DNA from: Wenzhouxiangella limi
GTDB lineage: Bacteria; Pseudomonadota; Gammaproteobacteria; Xanthomonadales; Wenzhouxiangellaceae
NCBI RefSeq assembly: GCF_010499265.1
Contig: NZ_JAAGSC010000031.1
Coordinates: 427,976-491,975 of the forward strand
DNA length: 64,000 nt
Direction: 5' to 3'
Shown here: positions 26,999 to 36,705 of the stretch, piece by piece
Layout: each line of letters begins with the position of its first letter
Position numbering within the stretch: the stretch's first letter is position 1
Made by a program: the position numbers and the translations under genes
Notes under the pieces: generated by a model
What the model was told of the DNA's origin: nothing
Databases searched by the model: none
The model's input: only the letters and a program-made list of their open reading frames with translations

Positions 26999-27796
26999 AT
27001 GTCTGACTGGATACCGTTGCCGCACCTGACCGCTTTGACCCTGAAAGGCGACGATGCGTCTGCCTTCGCCCATGCCCAGTTCACCACCGCCTTCGACGGG
27101 GACCGGGGCCAGCAATGGGGACTTTCAGCATGGTGCAATCCGAAGGGTAAGGTCATCAGCGTGATGCTGGCGCGCAGCCGCGACGCCGAAGTCGACCTCA
27201 TCGCGCCAGCCAACCAGCTTGAAACGCTGACCGCACGGCTGCCGATGTATGCCATCGGGCGCAAGGTGGAACTGCTGGCCCCGCTTCCCGTGGCCGGCTG
27301 CCTGTCGCCGCCGGAAGATCCGACCCGCGTTCTGGGACCGGATCCTTCCAGGGGCATCAGAACCGGCCAGGCGCTAGCGCCTGAGAATCCTGAAGCCATT
27401 GCCCGGTGGCAGGCCCTGGATCTCTGTGCCGGCATTGCCTGGCTGGCGCCGGGGCGCAGCGAGCAGTTCCTGCCGCAGGCACTGGGTCTGGAAGAGCGCG
27501 GCGGCCTGAGCTACCGCAAAGGCTGCTATCCGGGCCAGGAGGTGATTGCGCGGGTCCATTACCTGGGCAAGGCCAAGGAACGCCTGGTCGGGTTTCGCCT
27601 GGCCGGTCGAGTCGAGACTCAGGACGGGGATCTGAGCGATGAGAACGGCCAACGTCTGGGGCGCATTCTGGGAACTTTAACGGGACAGGAAGCGACCATC
27701 GGCCTGGCCGTTGCCGGAGCTCAATGCCAGCCAGGTGCGACAATTGTTTGCGGCGACACGGCTGGTCGACTTTGCGAACCGGCTGAATTATGCTAG
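26999..27796 (+). CDS. ygfZ: Folate-binding Fe-S cluster repair protein YgfZ
   Basis: YgfZ is a GcvT-like tetrahydrofolate-binding protein needed for full activity of some Fe-S enzymes. The signature YRKGCYPGQEVIAR, with the conserved Cys176, is present. From the ATG at 26999 the protein is 265 residues and begins MSDWIPLPHLTAL. The frame is open upstream but that DNA encodes the sdh genes on the other strand. No clear ribosome-binding site is visible. Divergent placement beside sdh fits its link to Fe-S enzymes. Confidence 0.93.
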   Translation: MSDWIPLPHLTALTLKGDDASAFAHAQFTTAFDGDRGQQWGLSAWCNPKGKVISVMLARSRDAEVDLIAPANQLETLTARLPMYAIGRKVELLAPLPVAGCLSPPEDPTRVLGPDPSRGIRTGQALAPENPEAIARWQALDLCAGIAWLAPGRSEQFLPQALGLEERGGLSYRKGCYPGQEVIARVHYLGKAKERLVGFRLAGRVETQDGDLSDENGQRLGRILGTLTGQEATIGLAVAGAQCQPGATIVCGDTAGRLCEPAELC

Positions 27797-27866
27797 CCAA
27801 TCTGGCGACACAACGATTTGTACTCAGGCTCTTGTTCACAGTCAGCCTCCCGGCCGGACGTTTTCG

Positions 27867-28682
27867 ATGAAGCACTCGCCGTGGCCTGTCGCATGCATGC
27901 TGGCAGTGACGCTTTTGATCGGTCTTTTCGCAGCACCGCTGCAGGCCCAGACGTACCGACTGAAGGTGCACCCGACCTTCCCTCCGGAACAGGCCGAGCT
28001 GGTTTTCCAGCCACTGCTGGCCTACCTCAACGAAACGACCGAATACCGCTTCGAACTGGCAACCGCCCGAGACTTTCACCGTCACTGGCTTGACATCCGG
28101 CGGGGAGAACAACCGGACCTGGTGCTGGAAGACGCCCACCTGGTCGCGCTACGCATCGAGCGCGATGGCTATCGACCACTGGCCAAGGCCAGCTCGCCGG
28201 CCACGTTTTCGCTACTGACCGCGCTACCGGGCGACGAGCTTGAACTGGAAAACTTCGTCGGCCTGCGCGTCTCCAGCCTTCCGGCGCCCAGTCTGGGGCA
28301 TCTGGTGCTCGCAAGTTGGTACCCCAACCCGATGCAGCAGCCGCTGATCCAGTCCAGCGCCACCTCATGGCTCGACGCGGTGGAGAGCGTTTTTGCCATG
28401 GAAGCCGACGCCGCCATCGTCCCCCACGATCTGGTTTCGCGCTACGTCAACCTCAGGCAGGTCGCCACCTCCACCGAGTTTCCTCACATGAGCGTTGCGG
28501 CCGCGCCTTCACTTGAGGCCGCCGTCGGCGATACCGTCCGCGACGCCCTGCTCAATCTGCATCAGGACCCGGACCATTTCGGAGTTCTGCATGAACTGGA
28601 TATCGATCGCTTCGTGCCCGCTTCCGCCGACGAATACGTCGGTCTGGAGCAGTGGCTGGAACAGATCTACGGCAACTTTTAA
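27867..28682 (+). CDS. PhnD-like periplasmic substrate-binding protein
   Basis: This 271-residue protein has a signal peptide (MKHSPWPVACMLAVTLLIGL, cleavage probably after LQA). The mature part resembles phosphate/phosphonate ABC-transporter binding proteins of the PhnD type: RLKVHPTFPPEQAELVFQPLLAYLNE, DLVLEDAHLVALRI, and the FVGLRVSSLPAPSLGHLVLASW and EADAAIVPHDLVSR segments. No permease or ATPase gene is nearby, so it may act alone, for example as a sensor or lipid-linked factor. It follows ygfZ and precedes purB by 23 bp. Confidence 0.7.
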   Translation: MKHSPWPVACMLAVTLLIGLFAAPLQAQTYRLKVHPTFPPEQAELVFQPLLAYLNETTEYRFELATARDFHRHWLDIRRGEQPDLVLEDAHLVALRIERDGYRPLAKASSPATFSLLTALPGDELELENFVGLRVSSLPAPSLGHLVLASWYPNPMQQPLIQSSATSWLDAVESVFAMEADAAIVPHDLVSRYVNLRQVATSTEFPHMSVAAAPSLEAAVGDTVRDALLNLHQDPDHFGVLHELDIDRFVPASADEYVGLEQWLEQIYGNF

Positions 28683-28705
28683 GAGACGGTATCATCCCGC
28701 CTGTC

Positions 28706-30085
28706 ATGAGCTCACCTGCGCTATCCGCACTCTCTCCGCTCGACGGTCGCTACGCTGACCGCCTCCAGTCCCTCGGCAAGCTGTGCTCGGAGAGCGGGCT
28801 GATCAGCCGTCGAGTCCAGGTCGAGGTCGCCTGGTTCGAAGCCCTGGCCGCCCACCCGGATTTTCCGGCCCTGCCGCCGCTCAGCGCCGACGACCGGCAA
28901 TTCCTCGCAGATTTGGTCAAGGACTTTTCGCTCAAAGACGCCGCCGAGGTCAAGCGCATCGAGGCTGCGACCAACCACGACGTCAAGGCGGTTGAATACT
29001 GGCTCAAGCAGCGCCTGAGCGAGCGGCCGTCGCTGGCCCCACACCGCGAATTCATCCACTTCGCCTGCACCTCCGAAGACATCAACAACCTGGCCTGGGC
29101 GCTGATCATCCAGGCCGCGATATTCGAGGCGCTCGACCCCCTGCTCGGCCGAATCGACCGCCGCCTGGAAGCCTTGGCCGCCGACCATGCCGGTCTGGCG
29201 ATGCTGTCGCGCACGCATGGCCAGACCGCCTCGCCCACCACGCTGGGCAAGGAGATCGCCAATACCGTGTTTCGGCTTAGGCGGCAGCGCCGGCAGCTCG
29301 CACAGGTAGAGATCAGCGGCAAGATCAACGGGGCGGTCGGAAATTTCAATGCTCACCTCGTGGCTTGCCCGGACCTGGACTGGTCCGAGCTGGCCCGGTC
29401 GGTGGTCGAAGAACTGGGACTGGTCTGGAATCCCTACACCACCCAGATCGAGCCGCACGACATGACCGCCGAAATCGCTCACGCGCTGATCCGCATCAAC
29501 ACCGTGCTGCTGGACTTTGCCCGCGACGCGTGGGGTTACATTTCGCTGGGATACTTTCGCCAGCGGCTGGTCGATGGCGAAGTCGGATCGTCGACCATGC
29601 CGCACAAGGTCAACCCGATCGACTTCGAAAACGGCGAAGGCAATCTCGGCCTCGCCAACGCCTTGCTCGAGCACCTGGCCGGCAAGCTTCCGGTCTCGCG
29701 CTGGCAGCGGGACCTGACCGATTCCACGGTCCAGCGCAGCATCGGGAGCGCTTTCGGCTACTGCCAGCTGGCCTGGGGATCGATCCTGCGGGGTCTGGAG
29801 CGGATCGCCCCTGACGAGGCCCGGCTGGCGGCGGACCTCGATCAATCCTGGGAGGTGCTCGCCGAGGCGGTTCAGACCGTGATGCGCCTGCATGGCCTGC
29901 CGGAACCCTACGAACAACTCAAGGCACTCACGCGGGGACGCGGCATCGACCGGGCGTCCCTGCAGGCATTCATCGAGCAGCTCGACCTGCCCGAAGACGA
30001 ACGCCGTCGTCTGCTCGCGCTCGCGCCGGCCGACTATACCGGCAACGCCCGCGAGATGGCACTGGCCCTGCCCCGTTTTGTCTGA
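28706..30085 (+). CDS. purB: Adenylosuccinate lyase
   Basis: PurB catalyses two fumarate-releasing steps of purine synthesis. The 459-residue protein has TSEDINNLAWAL, the catalytic-His segment SRTHGQTASPTTLGKE and the fumarase-superfamily signature SSTMPHKVNPIDFENGEG. The ATG at 28706 (SSPALSALSPLDGRYADR) matches family N-termini. Confidence 0.97.
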   Translation: MSSPALSALSPLDGRYADRLQSLGKLCSESGLISRRVQVEVAWFEALAAHPDFPALPPLSADDRQFLADLVKDFSLKDAAEVKRIEAATNHDVKAVEYWLKQRLSERPSLAPHREFIHFACTSEDINNLAWALIIQAAIFEALDPLLGRIDRRLEALAADHAGLAMLSRTHGQTASPTTLGKEIANTVFRLRRQRRQLAQVEISGKINGAVGNFNAHLVACPDLDWSELARSVVEELGLVWNPYTTQIEPHDMTAEIAHALIRINTVLLDFARDAWGYISLGYFRQRLVDGEVGSSTMPHKVNPIDFENGEGNLGLANALLEHLAGKLPVSRWQRDLTDSTVQRSIGSAFGYCQLAWGSILRGLERIAPDEARLAADLDQSWEVLAEAVQTVMRLHGLPEPYEQLKALTRGRGIDRASLQAFIEQLDLPEDERRRLLALAPADYTGNAREMALALPRFV

Positions 30086-30107
30086 GCACGGTTTCATCGA
30101 ATCCGGA

Positions 30108-30145
30108 CACACGCTCGAGCGTGTGCAGGTCCGCGCGGTTATAAT
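30108..30145 (+). promoter_or_regulatory. Candidate sucA promoter with 18-bp palindromic operator
   Basis: A perfect 18-bp palindrome, CACACGCTCGAGCGTGTG, occupies 30108-30125. A perfect sigma-70 -10 box, TATAAT, lies at 30140-30145, about 43 bp before the sucA ATG. The expected -35 position (around 30117-30122) falls inside the palindrome and is not consensus. This fits a promoter controlled by a dimeric regulator bound at the palindrome. The palindrome has no T-tract, so it is not a typical terminator. Confidence 0.6.
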
Positions 30146-30187
30146 CTCCCATTGGCGTCGAATCCCCGATTTCGCAGGCTTTACCCC

Positions 30188-32995
30188 ATGAGCAAGCAGC
30201 TTCAGCAGCAGTACCGGGCATCGCACCTGTCCGGCGGCAACGCCGCCTACGTCGAGGAGCTCTACGAGACCTGGCTGGACAGCCCGGACGCCGTGCCGAG
30301 CCAGTGGCAAAGCCTGTTTTCCAGCCTGAACGAAACCGGAGAAGATTCCCGTCATCTGGCGATGCTCGAGCATTTCCGCCAGATCGGCGCCAACGGCGTG
30401 CAGGCGCCAGGGGGCGGTGCCGAAGACTTCAAGCAGGCCGGCGTACTGCGGCTGATCAACGCCTTTCGCGTGCGCGGTCACCAACGCGCCCGGCTCGACC
30501 CGCTGAAGCTCAGCGAGCGCCCCCAGGTACCCGATCTGGAAATCGATTTTTACGGCCTGGGCGAGGCGGACCTGACGACCTCGTTCCACACCGGCACCCT
30601 GGCAGGGCCGGATCATCTCCCGCTGGGCGATATCGTCGACATTTGCCGCCGCACCTATTGCGGCAGCATCGGCACCGAGTACATGCACATCACCGACACC
30701 CGCCAGCGCCGCTGGCTGCAGCAGCGACTGGAGGGGGCACGGGGTGATTTCACGCCCTCGCAGGAAGAGCGCCTGCGGCTGTTCGACAAGCTGTCGGCCG
30801 CCGAGGGCATGGAAAAATACCTGCATTCGAAGTACGTCGGCCAGAAACGCTTCTCGCTGGAGGGCGGAGAAAGCCTGATCCCGCTGCTCGATACCCTGAT
30901 CCGCCACACCGGCAGCCAGGGCGTCCAGGAAATGGTCATCGGCATGGCCCATCGCGGCCGACTGAACGTGCTGGTCAATATCCTGGGCAAGAGTCCGCGC
31001 GAGCTGTTTGCGGAGTTCGAAGGCGCCATGGCCAAGGACGACCCCAATCGCTCTGGCGACGTCAAGTACCACATGGGTTTCAGCTCGGACGTGCGCACGC
31101 CGGGCGGGGTCATGCACCTGGCGCTGGCCTTCAACCCCTCGCACCTGGAGATCGTCAACCCGGTCGTGGCCGGATCGGCCCGGGCTCGCCAGACCCGCCT
31201 GGGCGACGAGTCACGCGAGCAGGTCATGCCGGTCCTGGTGCACGGGGACGCCGCGATTGCCGGACAGGGCGTGGTCATGGAGCTTTTGAACATGTCCCAG
31301 GCGCGCGGATTCGCCGTCGGGGGCACGTTCCATATCGTGATCAACAACCAGATCGGCTTCACCACCTCCAACCCCATCGACGCGCGCTCGACGCTGTACT
31401 GCACGGAAGTGGCCAAGATGGTCCAGGCCCCGATTTTCCACGTCAATGGCGATGATCCCGAAGCGGTCTTGTTCGTGACCCGGCTGGCCGCCGATTTCCG
31501 GCGCGAATTCAAAAAAGACGTCGTCATCGACCTGATCTGTTATCGGCGGCTCGGCCACAACGAGGCCGACGAACCGGCCGCCACGCAGCCGCGCATGTAC
31601 CAGATCATTCGCAAGCTCGATCCGGTGCGCAAGCAATACGCCGACCGCCTCATCGAAGAGGGGCTGGTGGACCCGGATGAGATCGGCCAGGCCGGCGAAC
31701 GCTACCGCGACAAGCTCGACTCCGGAGAGCCGGTCGTGGAACTGGTGGCCGAGGAAGACGCCCTGGTCACGGTCGACTGGGAGCCGTACCTCGACAGCGA
31801 CTGGCGCGACCCGGCCGAGACCGGCCTGACCGCCCCGGACATCCAGTCGCTGGGCGAAACCATCACCACGGTGCCCGAGGACTTCAAGCTCCACCGCCAG
31901 GTCGAACGCATCATCGACTCGCGCCGCAAGATGATCGCCGGCGAAATGCCGCTGGACTGGGGTTGCGCCGAAACCCTGGCCTACGCCAGCCTGATTCGCG
32001 ACGGCCACGGTCTGCGCCTGGTGGGACAGGATTCGGGACGCGGCACCTTCTTCCACCGACACGCGGTGCTCCACAACCAGGTCGACGGGCGCCCGTTCAT
32101 CCCGCTCAGCGAGCTGACCGACAACGAGCGCAAGGTCACCATCATCGATTCCCTGCTGTCCGAAGAGGCCGTGCTCGGCTTCGAGTACGGCTATGCCACC
32201 GCCGACCCGGGTTCGCTGGTGATTTGGGAGGCCCAGTTCGGTGATTTCGTCAATGGCGCCCAGGTGGTCATTGACCAGTTCATCACCTCCGGCGAAACGA
32301 AGTGGGGAAGGCTGTGCGGGCTGGTGATGTTTCTGCCGCACGGCTACGAGGGCCAGGGTCCGGAGCACTCGTCAGCTCGACTTGAGCGGTTCATGCAGCT
32401 GGCTTCGGGCAACAACATCCAGGTCTGCGTGCCCTCGCTGCCGAGCCAGATGTTCCACATGCTCAGACGCCAGATGCTGCGGCCCTTCCGCCGGCCACTG
32501 ATCGTGATGACGCCTAAGTCGCTGCTGCGACACAAGGCCTCCACTTCCGGCCTGGACGAAATCGAACACGGCGCTTTCCGGGTCGTCATCGATGATCCGA
32601 ACAAGCCCTCTCCGGAAACGGTCAAGCGGGTCGTCTTCTGTGCCGGCAAGGTTTATTTCGACCTGGCCGAAGCGCGCGACAGCCAGAACAAGGACGACGT
32701 GGCGCTGGTTCGGGTCGAGCAGCTCTACCCCTTCCCCCGGGAAGAGTTGCAGGCCATCATCGAGCACTACAGCCAGGCCGACGAGATTGTATGGTGCCAG
32801 GAAGAGCCCCTGAATCAGGGGGCCTGGTTCCAGATCCGGCACCACATCCAGGCCTGCATCCGGCCGGATCAGAATTTGAAATACGTCGGCAGAAACGCCT
32901 CGGCATCACCCGCCGTGGGCTATTACCAGATCCATCAGGAACAGCAAAAACGACTCGTGAGCGATGCCCTGACTCACGGCAAGGGAATGGAGTGA
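30188..32995 (+). CDS. sucA: 2-oxoglutarate dehydrogenase E1 component
   Basis: This thiamine-diphosphate enzyme decarboxylates 2-oxoglutarate in the TCA cycle. From the ATG at 30188 it is 935 residues, nearly the E. coli length. It starts with the E2-binding NAAYVEELYETWLDSPDAVPSQW-type segment (here within residues 17-40). GMAHRGRLNVLVNILGK, NPSHLEIVNPVV and NEADEPAATQPRMYQ are conserved E1o blocks. sucB follows 14 bp downstream, and lpd follows sucB. Confidence 0.97.
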   Translation: MSKQLQQQYRASHLSGGNAAYVEELYETWLDSPDAVPSQWQSLFSSLNETGEDSRHLAMLEHFRQIGANGVQAPGGGAEDFKQAGVLRLINAFRVRGHQRARLDPLKLSERPQVPDLEIDFYGLGEADLTTSFHTGTLAGPDHLPLGDIVDICRRTYCGSIGTEYMHITDTRQRRWLQQRLEGARGDFTPSQEERLRLFDKLSAAEGMEKYLHSKYVGQKRFSLEGGESLIPLLDTLIRHTGSQGVQEMVIGMAHRGRLNVLVNILGKSPRELFAEFEGAMAKDDPNRSGDVKYHMGFSSDVRTPGGVMHLALAFNPSHLEIVNPVVAGSARARQTRLGDESREQVMPVLVHGDAAIAGQGVVMELLNMSQARGFAVGGTFHIVINNQIGFTTSNPIDARSTLYCTEVAKMVQAPIFHVNGDDPEAVLFVTRLAADFRREFKKDVVIDLICYRRLGHNEADEPAATQPRMYQIIRKLDPVRKQYADRLIEEGLVDPDEIGQAGERYRDKLDSGEPVVELVAEEDALVTVDWEPYLDSDWRDPAETGLTAPDIQSLGETITTVPEDFKLHRQVERIIDSRRKMIAGEMPLDWGCAETLAYASLIRDGHGLRLVGQDSGRGTFFHRHAVLHNQVDGRPFIPLSELTDNERKVTIIDSLLSEEAVLGFEYGYATADPGSLVIWEAQFGDFVNGAQVVIDQFITSGETKWGRLCGLVMFLPHGYEGQGPEHSSARLERFMQLASGNNIQVCVPSLPSQMFHMLRRQMLRPFRRPLIVMTPKSLLRHKASTSGLDEIEHGAFRVVIDDPNKPSPETVKRVVFCAGKVYFDLAEARDSQNKDDVALVRVEQLYPFPREELQAIIEHYSQADEIVWCQEEPLNQGAWFQIRHHIQACIRPDQNLKYVGRNASASPAVGYYQIHQEQQKRLVSDALTHGKGME

Positions 32996-33009
32996 AGGAG
33001 TAAAGATCG

Positions 33010-34200
33010 ATGAGTATTGAAGTCAAGGTACCCAACCTGCCGGAGTCGGTCTCCGACGCCACGGTGGCCAAGTGGCACAAGAAGCCGGGCGACGCGATCG
33101 CGCGAGACGAGAACCTGGTGGACCTGGAAACCGACAAGGTCGTGCTGGAAGTCCCCGCCCCTGCCAACGGCGTACTCGAAAGCATCAGCGCCGAGGAAGG
33201 CGATACGGTGACTGAAGCCCAGGTCCTGGGGCTGCTGGCCGAAGGCGAAGCACCGGCGGCCGGGGAGAACGACAAGCCGGCGCAGAAAAAGGACGACGAG
33301 GGCCCTTCCGCCGCGCCCAGGACAGAAGAAAAGTCCGCATCACCCGCAAAGGCGCCGGCCGAAGGCGGAGACGACATGGCCCCGTCGGTGCGCAAGATGG
33401 TCGCTGAAAACGAGGTCGATCCGTCCGCCATTGAAGGCAGCGGCCGCGCCGGCCGGCTGACCAAGGGTGACGTCCTCAAGCATCTCCAGGGTGGCGGCGC
33501 CCGGCCCGAAGAACGGGTCAAGATGTCGCGCCTGCGCTCGCGCATCGCCGAGCGGATGAAGGACGCCCAGAACACCGCGGCGATCCTGACCTCTTTCAAC
33601 GAGGTCAACCTGCAGGCGGTCATGGACATCCGGGCGCGCTACAAGGAAGATTTCATCAAGCGCCACGACGTCAAGCTCGGCTTCATGTCGTTCTTCGTCA
33701 AGGCCTGCTGCGAGGCGCTGGCCAAGCACCCCGTCGTCAACGCATCCATCGACGGCGACGAGATCGTCTACCACGGCTTTCAGGATATCGGGATCGCGGT
33801 ATCCACCGAACGCGGCCTGATCGTGCCGGTACTGCGCGACGTCCAGCACATGGGCCTGGCCGACATCGAGGGCGCCATCGCCGACTTTGCTGGCCAGGCG
33901 CGCAAGGGCACGATCAAGCTCGAGGACCTCCAGGGCGGGACCTTTACCATTACCAATGGCGGCGTGTTCGGCTCGCTGCTGTCCACGCCGCTGCTGAACA
34001 TGCCGCAAAGTGCCATCCTGGGGATGCACGCCATCAAGGAGCGGCCCGTGGCCGAAAACGGCCAGGTGGTCATCCGGCCGATGATGTACATCGCCCTGTC
34101 CTACGACCACCGCATCGTCGACGGCAAGGACGCCGTGCAGTTCCTGGTCGCCGTCAAGGAGGCGCTGGAGGACCCGGCGCGCATGCTGCTTGGACTTTAG
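33010..34200 (+). CDS. sucB: Dihydrolipoyllysine-residue succinyltransferase (E2o)
   Basis: This is the core of the 2-oxoglutarate dehydrogenase complex. The lipoyl domain spans about residues 3-77, with the lipoylated Lys43 in [12 protein letters not shown]. An Ala/Pro/Lys linker, a peripheral subunit-binding domain (about 122-158, [14 protein letters not shown]) and a catalytic domain ending in [15 protein letters not shown] with the catalytic His follow. It is 396 residues, with one lipoyl domain. Confidence 0.97.
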   Translation: MSIEVKVPNLPESVSDATVAKWHKKPGDAIARDENLVDLETDKVVLEVPAPANGVLESISAEEGDTVTEAQVLGLLAEGEAPAAGENDKPAQKKDDEGPSAAPRTEEKSASPAKAPAEGGDDMAPSVRKMVAENEVDPSAIEGSGRAGRLTKGDVLKHLQGGGARPEERVKMSRLRSRIAERMKDAQNTAAILTSFNEVNLQAVMDIRARYKEDFIKRHDVKLGFMSFFVKACCEALAKHPVVNASIDGDEIVYHGFQDIGIAVSTERGLIVPVLRDVQHMGLADIEGAIADFAGQARKGTIKLEDLQGGTFTITNGGVFGSLLSTPLLNMPQSAILGMHAIKERPVAENGQVVIRPMMYIALSYDHRIVDGKDAVQFLVAVKEALEDPARMLLGL

Positions 34201-34230
34201 AGCACTTAAAGCTGATTCAAGGAAAGCGTA

Positions 34231-35658
34231 ATGTCTGACAAGGAATTCGATCTGATCATCATCGGCGGCGGCCCCGGCGGCTACGTGGCTGCCATTCGCG
34301 CCGCGCAGCTGGAAATGAAAGTCCTGCTGATCGACGATCGTCAGGCCGAAGACGGCAAGCCGGCGCCGGGTGGTACCTGCCTCAACGTCGGTTGTGTGCC
34401 TTCCAAGGCCCTGCTGGACTCCTCCAAGCACTATCACCACATCCAGCACGACTACGCCGCCCATGGCATTTCCGTGGAATCGGTAGCCATGGATATCGGC
34501 CAGATGATTGGCCGCAAGCGCCAGGTGGTCAAGCAGCTCAACGGTGGCCTGCTGCAGCTGTTCAAGGCCAACAAGATCGAGTTCGCCAATGGTCGCGGAC
34601 AGCTGCTGGCCGACCGCGTCGTCGAGGTCGCCCCCAACGAGGGCGAGACCTATCGAGTGCATGGTGAACACGTCATTCTGGCCGCCGGTTCGGTGCCGTT
34701 CACCATCCCCAACGTGGCAATCGACGGCGAGCACATCGTTGACAACGTCGGCGTGCTGGAATTCGACGCGGTCCCCGAGCGTCTGGGCGTGATCGGTGCC
34801 GGTGTCATCGGGCTGGAGATGGGCAGCGTCTGGAAGCGCCTGGGCTCGGAGGTCATTCTTTTCGAGGCCATGGACCAGCTGCTGCCGGTCATCGACAAGG
34901 ACATGAGTCGGGCCGCGGTGCGCGAATTCAAAAAACAGGGGCTGGACATCCGCCTGGGCACCAAAGTCGCCGGCGCGGAGCTCGTCGACGGCAAGGTCAG
35001 CGTGACTTATTCCGAGGGCGATGAAGAGAAAACCGAAGTCTTCGACAAACTGCTGGTCGCGGTGGGCCGACGCGCGGCCAGCGAAGCGCTGCTGGCCGAA
35101 GACAGCGGCGTGGAGCTGACCGAACGCGGCCAGGTGGCCGTGGACGAGCACTGCCGCACATCGGCCGACAACGTCTGGGCGATCGGCGATCTGGTGCGCG
35201 GGCCAATGCTGGCCCACAAGGCCTCCGAGGAGGGCGTGGCCGTGGTCGAGACCATCGCCGGCCAGCACGGCCACATCAATCTCGACCATGTCCCGTGGGT
35301 GATCTATACAGACCCCGAGATTGCCTGGGTCGGCCAGACCGAAAAAGACCTCAAGGAAGCCGGCGTCGACTACAAGGCCGGCAGCTTCCCGTTTGCCGCC
35401 ACCGGGCGCGGACTGGCCATGGGCGAGGCCGCCGGGCAGGTCAAGATTCTCGCCGATGCCGAGACCGATCGCATTCTCGGCGCCCAGATCATCGGACCCA
35501 CCGCCTCGGAAATGATCGCCGAGATCGTGGTGGCGATGGAGTTCGCCGGCGCCAGTGAAGACCTGGCCCGCATCGTTCATGCCCATCCCACCTTGTCCGA
35601 GGCGATTCACGAAGCCGCGCTGGCCGTCGACAAACGCGCGATTCACAAGGCCAACTAG
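34231..35658 (+). CDS. lpdA: Dihydrolipoyl dehydrogenase
   Basis: This E3 flavoprotein reoxidises lipoyl groups for 2-oxoglutarate dehydrogenase and probably for the glycine cleavage system (gcvP lies 5.4 kb downstream). FAD binding is IIGGGPGGYVAAIRA. The redox disulfide is Cys50-Cys55 in GGTCLNVGCVPSKALL. NAD binding is GVIGAGVIGLEMGSVWKRLG, and the C-terminal active-site His is in VHAHPTLSEAIHEA. It is 475 residues, in the sucA-sucB-lpd operon. Confidence 0.97.
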   Translation: MSDKEFDLIIIGGGPGGYVAAIRAAQLEMKVLLIDDRQAEDGKPAPGGTCLNVGCVPSKALLDSSKHYHHIQHDYAAHGISVESVAMDIGQMIGRKRQVVKQLNGGLLQLFKANKIEFANGRGQLLADRVVEVAPNEGETYRVHGEHVILAAGSVPFTIPNVAIDGEHIVDNVGVLEFDAVPERLGVIGAGVIGLEMGSVWKRLGSEVILFEAMDQLLPVIDKDMSRAAVREFKKQGLDIRLGTKVAGAELVDGKVSVTYSEGDEEKTEVFDKLLVAVGRRAASEALLAEDSGVELTERGQVAVDEHCRTSADNVWAIGDLVRGPMLAHKASEEGVAVVETIAGQHGHINLDHVPWVIYTDPEIAWVGQTEKDLKEAGVDYKAGSFPFAATGRGLAMGEAAGQVKILADAETDRILGAQIIGPTASEMIAEIVVAMEFAGASEDLARIVHAHPTLSEAIHEAALAVDKRAIHKAN

Positions 35659-35686
35659 TCCCCTTCGGGAAGCAGGCGAAATCACC

Positions 35687-36694
35687 ATGAGCAGCGAAAT
35701 TCCAGACAGCTTCCGCGCCTTTCGGATTTTCGACGACGAAGACGGCTATCGATCCGAGATCGTCGAACAATCGATCGACGATCAGTCCGAAGGCGACGTG
35801 GTGATCCAGGTCGCCTGGTCCAGCGTCAATTACAAGGATGCCCTTGCAGGTACCGGCAAGGGCAAGATCCTGCGTGACTTCCCGCTCAACGGCGGCATCG
35901 ACGTCGCCGGCACCGTGATCGAGTCGCGCGCCGCCGATTTTCGTGAAGGTGACGAAGTCCTGATGACCGGCAGTGGACTATCCGAAGTCCGCGACGGCGG
36001 CTACAGCGAGTACCTGAGAGTCCCGTCGGAATGGCTGATCCCGCGACCCGACGGGCTTGACCTGTATGAAGCCATGTGCCTGGGGACGGCCGGATTCACC
36101 GCCGCGCTCGGGCTGTACCGGATGGAGGCGCTGGGCCAGACACCGGACATGGGACCGATCTGCATTACCGGGGCATCCGGCGGCGTCGGCTCGCTGGCGG
36201 TCGATATCTATTCCCGGGCCGGCTACGAGATCAGCGCCATCAGCGGCAAGGTCGACGAATTCGACTGGCTGCACGAGCTGGGCGCCGGCCAATGCATCTC
36301 GCGCCACGACCTGCACTGGCCGGAAACGCCGCTGGCATCAGCGCGATTTGCCGGCGCCCTGGACACGGTCGGCAGCGACATGCTCAGCGGCCTGACCCGG
36401 GTCATCCGCCCGTGGGGCAACATCGCCGCCTGCGGTATGGCCGCAGGAATCGGCCTGCAGACCACGGTGATGCCGTTCATCATTCGCGGCATCAGTCTGG
36501 TCGGCATCAACTCCTCCGGCTGCGCCTACCCGTTGCGCGAGACCGTCTGGGCACGGCTGGCCGGTGACTGGAAACCCCGCCACCTCGACAAGATCGCCCA
36601 GGAACCCATTGGTCTGGAGGATCTTCAGCAGACTTTCGAACAACTGCTGGCCGGCGGCGGCAGGGGCCGCATCCCGGTCCGCATCGGCAGCTGA
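35687..36694 (+). CDS. acuI: Acrylyl-CoA reductase / YhdH-type NADPH quinone oxidoreductase
   Basis: This is a zinc-free medium-chain dehydrogenase of 335 residues. It has SSVNYKDALAGTGKGKI, FPLNGGIDVAGTV, the nucleotide-binding TGASGGVGSLAVDI and a C-terminal LVGINSSGCAYPLRETVW, all typical of YhdH/AcuI. Family members reduce acrylyl-CoA to propionyl-CoA with NADPH; the substrate here is inferred from the family. The ATG at 35687 follows lpd by 28 bp, so it may be read from the suc operon. Confidence 0.88.
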   Translation: MSSEIPDSFRAFRIFDDEDGYRSEIVEQSIDDQSEGDVVIQVAWSSVNYKDALAGTGKGKILRDFPLNGGIDVAGTVIESRAADFREGDEVLMTGSGLSEVRDGGYSEYLRVPSEWLIPRPDGLDLYEAMCLGTAGFTAALGLYRMEALGQTPDMGPICITGASGGVGSLAVDIYSRAGYEISAISGKVDEFDWLHELGAGQCISRHDLHWPETPLASARFAGALDTVGSDMLSGLTRVIRPWGNIAACGMAAGIGLQTTVMPFIIRGISLVGINSSGCAYPLRETVWARLAGDWKPRHLDKIAQEPIGLEDLQQTFEQLLAGGGRGRIPVRIGS

Positions 36695-36705
36695 GGAGAA
36701 CGCGC

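Noticed and set aside
28721..31144. An 807-codon open frame antisense to purB and sucA.
   Set aside because: Same GC-bias effect; the sense strand encodes full-length conserved enzymes.
33340..35688. A 782-codon open frame antisense to sucB and lpd.
   Set aside because: The composition is a complement of the sense codons, and there is no independent start signal or domain.
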